Part shown: positions 9,686 through 12,788 of the stretch, piece by piece
How the letters are laid out: each line of letters opens with the position of its first letter
Position numbering within the stretch: position 1 is the stretch's first letter
Assembly (NCBI GenBank): GCA_015501075.1
Contig: JADNYJ010000801.1
Span: 1 to 12,788, forward strand
Source: Gymnopilus junonius
Lineage: Eukaryota; Basidiomycota; Agaricomycetes; Agaricales; Galerinaceae
Reading direction: 5' to 3'
Length of the DNA: 12,788 nt
The notes under the pieces: model-generated
What the model saw: only the letters and a program-made list of their open reading frames with translations
Databases searched by the model: none
Told to the model about the DNA's origin: nothing
Made by a program: the position numbers and the translations under genes

Positions 9686-12337
9686 TTATTTTGGGAAGAA
9701 AAACCTGCGGATTCGGCGGAAGAAGGAGAGTTTGACACCTTTTTCTGGTTCGTTCTGACATTTTGAAGTTTTCCCTGCCTTGGTCTCGCTCACCGATTTT
9801 CTTTCGTCGACCATCTCTTTCTGAATGTCGAGGACGATACCATGGTCACTCGTTCGATTAAGAATGAGGTCGACAAATTTGTATGCATCGCTTTCCTCCT
9901 GAAAGCGTTCCATCGATGAGCCCTGAGTGATGAGAGGTTTCCAGTAATTATCCCGCAATTCCAATTCATGCCGTTCACAATGCCTGTCTGGAGTCTCTCT
10001 GTTCCATTTTGTCGTCACAAGCACAACATTCCTGAAAACCTTGCTTCCACATAGATGGTCCAATATTTGGAGACTACGGCTGGCCGCTGCAGAGAGGCGG
10101 TCCACTGTAATGTCGTGAAGGTATATCACACCGCCGAGTACAGTCTTTTCCAGGTATCTTGTAAGACTGTGTGAGCAATATTAATTTGATGTTACTCTTT
10201 CCAAGTCAACTTACATTTCTTTTAAACAATTTGCGATGCTTGTCAAGACCATGGTATCGTCCTTAAGGGTGTCGTCGAAACCTGGAGTGTCTAGCAGAAG
10301 CAAACGGCGGCCTTTGACTCGAGGATGACTGGAAAAAGAAGCAATCTCGGCAGCCTTTGGGTCATCGACTGAAGAAGCCAAGCCGTGGTTGACGATCATG
10401 CGCTGGTCGGAATCTTTTGGCAGAAGACAATTGATAAACTAAAAGAGAGTAGTTCAATTAGCATGTAAACGAGTTTGTAAGATGAGTAATAAGTACCGTG
10501 CTTTTTCCCGCACCAGTGGGACCTATGACACTAGATCCAAGAACAAGATAAGTATCATCGCTTTACAGCCATAGATAACCACTCACATAATTACAATATC
10601 TTTCACCTTGCTATCTCCAGTTTTCGATTTCGACATTCCGCTATCCACTGGGGATTCATTTATTCGACCACTTTCAAATTGCCCGTCTTTTGCTTTGGCT
10701 TGAGATTTGGGGGGTAATAGTGAATTTTCATCCCGCTGAGGCAAGTATGTTACCCCTTCAAAAAATATAGAATGAGGTGCAAGGCAGCGCTATATGTCAT
10801 CGGTCATCACAAACCTCCTTCGTAGAATGCCTTGAATGCCCTGAGGCGTCTCACCATTTCCTCCTGTGGAGGCAAAACGTCATCGTCCTTTGAAATTGTC
10901 AGTCACGATCCATTTTACCGCACAGAAAAGGTTACTACCTTCGTGAGTAATGAAATCCAATCCTTGTCTTCAGTTATTGCCATCCTTGCGTTTGGGTTGT
11001 CCTTCGATAAAGTTATTGTCATGCGTTATATCCAATATTTTGAAGCTTGCCTTCAACAATTTTTCGTTGATTCCTTTTGAAGGATGTACATCCTGTAGAA
11101 TTAACGTCATCAATTATACATTGACAAATAGGGATGACTGTACTACTTACCAATGCATTGAAGCGAGCGGACTCTAGGACTGGAGTGTTATCTTCAGGGA
11201 TGAACGGATGCTGGTATTGATTACCAGGGAACAAGTTCTTAAGCCCATGGCTCTGCCGAAAATGGGGATTGAAACGATCAATGGGCGTTACTTCTTTCGC
11301 TTCGATTGGTAATTTCTTCCATAAGTGCTGTTGCAGGGTGATATTCATCGTGCGTACAAATAATGTCTGGTTTTGGTATGAAATGCCTTCTTGGGAAGGA
11401 TCGCTTCCGCGCAACCTTTCCACCTGGCTAGTATCGGGCCAGACCTAACCTGGGCAGTACCCGAATACTCCAGAAATAAGTTTGATACGGCGTTCCAGAC
11501 CGGCTGTCTTCAGTTGAGAGAAATCTCAGCAGGCATGGGCCTTCCTGGGAAGTTGCATCCGAGAAAGTGGCCATCCCCAAGCAGTGGTTTTGTCATAGCC
11601 TATGACAACGCGCAAGTCACCGTTCTTCGCTTCACGTCCACGAACCCCCAGGGCATACATATACCAAGCTTCGGCATGCTGGGCGATAAACTGACGAACA
11701 TGTCGGATGTTTACTACGTCTTCGGACTGCGATCCCACAGGCATCGTTAGGAGAGCGCCCTCTGAGGCGTCAGTTTTGAATGTTAGGCCACTTCACCGCA
11801 AGTGTCAGCATTGCATGACGATCAGAGGCGAAAATTAAATGACACACGATACACCCCGGGTTTGCTCTGACTTGCGAATGGTTGAACTGGAAAGATAACT
11901 CCCACTTCCAAATTCCGTGTAACGGTGAATGTCCATTGGAGAAATATTTAGCGTGGCAAAGTCAGCTGGAAGATTTGGCGGGTTGATTGGGTGATTACGC
12001 GGGTGACAAATGTTGAAGAGAAAATCAAAGGCGCCGAATTCAGTTATGATGCCCACGTCTCCAATCGTTATGCAGTTCTCCGATATTCAATGCTGAGGTT
12101 TTCGTTAGGCTCCGGAATCCATAACGGGGAGCCACGGCGCTGCACTCCAATGTGTTGGTAGTATATATCACTTGTTTTCTTCGCTATGGCCCATTGTTAG
12201 AGACGAACTCGAAGATTCCTAACGACTTTGTAACGACCCATACCTGATGGCCTAAAGTTTTGATCCGCTTCAGTTTTCCCCGAAAGGGTGGGGTAGCGTT
12301 CTTGGTTCTGAACTCGCCTAATTCGCTTGTGAGTCAT
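9686..12337 (-). CDS. Basidiomycete conserved module fused to a P-loop GTPase domain (frameshifted as sequenced)
   Basis: Ten exons: 12337-12244, 12183-11855, 11761-11151, 11092-11051, 11001-10939, 10887-10815, 10755-10587, 10530-10497, 10438-10215, 10166-9686; 2,120 nt, or 707 aa if four missing bases are allowed for. The N-terminal half (about aa 30-410) carries motifs I recall from uncharacterised Agaricomycete proteins: PLWIPEPNENLSIEYRR, IGDVG, HPINPPNLP, HVRQFIAQHAEAWY, RGREAKNGDL, YQNQTLFVRTMN, DKDWISLL. The C-terminal part is a GTPase: G1 GPTGAGKST (465-473), G3 DTPG (523-526), and TTKW (599-602) at the G4 position, as in AIG1/septin-like fungal G-domain proteins. The last 13 residues are basic and Phe-rich. 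Exon 7 (10755-10587) joins the two parts in one frame. One-base losses are inferred near 12075, 11575, 11471 and 11436; whether they are mutations or assembly errors cannot be told here. The start is the ATG at 12337, before a good intron with a CTAAC branch site. Function unknown. Confidence 0.75.
11002..11050 (-). other. GC-AG intron (49 nt) in the GTPase fusion gene
   Basis: Exon 4 ends TTG-TTG-AAG, followed by GCAAGC, a typical GC-type donor, and the intron ends TATCGAAG. Removing it joins HPSKGINEKLLK to DNPNARMAITED in frame, matching the family pattern. Reading through instead ends at a TGA. Confidence 0.65.
11434..11439 (-). other. Inferred -1 frame break D (C run)
   Basis: EYSGTAQVRSGP must shift by one base to continue as DTSQVERLRGSD, then YQNQTLFVRTMN. 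One C missing from the CCC run restores the frame. Breaks B, C and D together equal one codon, so the register after D is the same as before B. Confidence 0.7.
11468..11473 (-). other. Inferred -1 frame break C (G run)
   Basis: SRSGTPYQTYFW is followed in the next register by EYSGTAQVRSG. One G missing from TGG(G)AG would restore a continuous frame. Confidence 0.7.
11574..11579 (-). other. Inferred -1 frame break B (G run)
   Basis: The frame reading YDKTTAW continues as family-like MATFSDATSQEG only if one base is added in or after the GGGG run. Without it, translation ends 16 codons later. Confidence 0.75.
12073..12078 (-). other. Inferred -1 frame break A in the GTPase fusion gene
   Basis: Exon 2 reads NLSIEYRRTA and then hits TAA. 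One base later in register the frame reads ITIGDVGIITEFG. Family-like sequence on both sides meets within a few bases, leaving no room for an intron, so one base is missing around GC|ATAACG. Confidence 0.7.
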
Positions 12338-12788
12338 GTCATGTTGAAATTTAACTAAGCTGCAGTACCTACATGGGTGGAATCTTCATTGGAATGAGTT
12401 CGGCTTGGAGGTCCCTCAGCTAACAATATACTTGCGTTAGCGATTAGCAAGCTATTCTAAAGAAGAGCGCACAATGGTTTAGTGGTGAAGGCCCTATGCT
12501 GATGTGATAATGGTGCAAATTGTAGCCTGAAATTGACCGCCGCTGACAGTGATGTCAGAAGCTTCAGGAGAACATGCCTCCTGCACTACTGTTGTAAGAG
12601 TATATTTCGTCAAGATATCATGCAACAGCATGCCAGAGAATAATACTGACCTAGACGTCGTATTATGCTGGTTGGTATCTTTCGTCCTGGAGCCTTTGCA
12701 TTGGGTGACATGTAGTGCATCCCCCAGGACCATTATTCTTTCCCTCGCATCTGTTTGGCCGCGTCCGGTTCCGCTATAAAGACCTTGT
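12338..12788. other. Upstream flank of the GTPase fusion gene, no supported gene
   Basis: Presumed promoter region for the minus-strand gene. Short ORFs at 12494-12733 (minus) and 12549-12779 (plus) overlap in antisense and have no recognisable motifs. A plus-strand TATAAA lies at 12775-12780, at the window edge, and could belong to a gene beyond it. Confidence 0.45.

Noticed and set aside
11019..11092. A J-domain-like peptide from reading straight through exon 4 (INEKLLKASFKIL...THDNN)
   Set aside because: The HPD motif is absent and the frame ends at a TGA; removing the GC-AG intron gives the expected continuous family sequence instead.
9686..12337. Two separate genes, N-terminal module and GTPase
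   Set aside because: One exon spans the junction in a single open frame with in-phase introns on both sides; kept only as a hypothesis to test with transcripts.
1..12788. tRNA, rRNA, CRISPR or riboswitch features
   Set aside because: No cloverleaf, rRNA-like or regularly spaced repeat pattern was recognised by eye; a covariance-model scan was not possible.

Overview
The window looks like a gene-dense piece of a basidiomycete (probably Agaricomycetes) genome. The evidence is many short introns (about 45-125 nt) with GTRNGY/AG borders, and protein families I recognise mainly from mushroom-forming fungi. Product names are family recognition from translated sequence; no database search was run. 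Exon borders were placed by hand from splice signals and frame continuity.

Layout: (1) 229-5619, minus strand, is a 13-exon gene of about 1,566 codons. It carries a DUF6729-like zinc domain, a DEDDy 3'-5' exonuclease domain, a long conserved C-terminal module and a Cys-rich tail. Three in-frame TGA codons and one probable -1 frameshift interrupt it, and part of it is very CpG-poor, so I call it a pseudogene. (2) 5620-6268 is a divergent intergenic region with four copies of a 12-bp GATA-containing motif, three forming a tandem/hairpin cluster. (3) 6269-7165, plus strand, is an intact three-exon DUF7330-type gene. (4) 7166-8124 shows no convincing gene and contains the promoter of the next gene. 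(5) 8125-8870, plus strand, is an intact four-exon cyclophilin with all key active-site residues. (6) 8871-9685 shows no convincing gene. (7) 9686-12337, minus strand, is a ten-exon gene of about 707 codons that joins a conserved basidiomycete N-terminal module to a C-terminal P-loop GTPase domain. Its 3' half is clean, but its 5' half needs four single-base frame corrections. Three of these lie within about 140 bp, sit in G/C runs and sum to one codon. (8) 12338-12788 shows no gene.

The genes do not form a pathway. Two intact, CpG-normal genes (DUF7330, cyclophilin) lie between two lineage-specific, damaged or possibly mis-sequenced genes. The most notable points are the exonuclease-family pseudogene with TGA-only nonsense lesions, and the module-GTPase fusion with a GC-AG intron, very small exons and a basic Phe-rich C-terminus.
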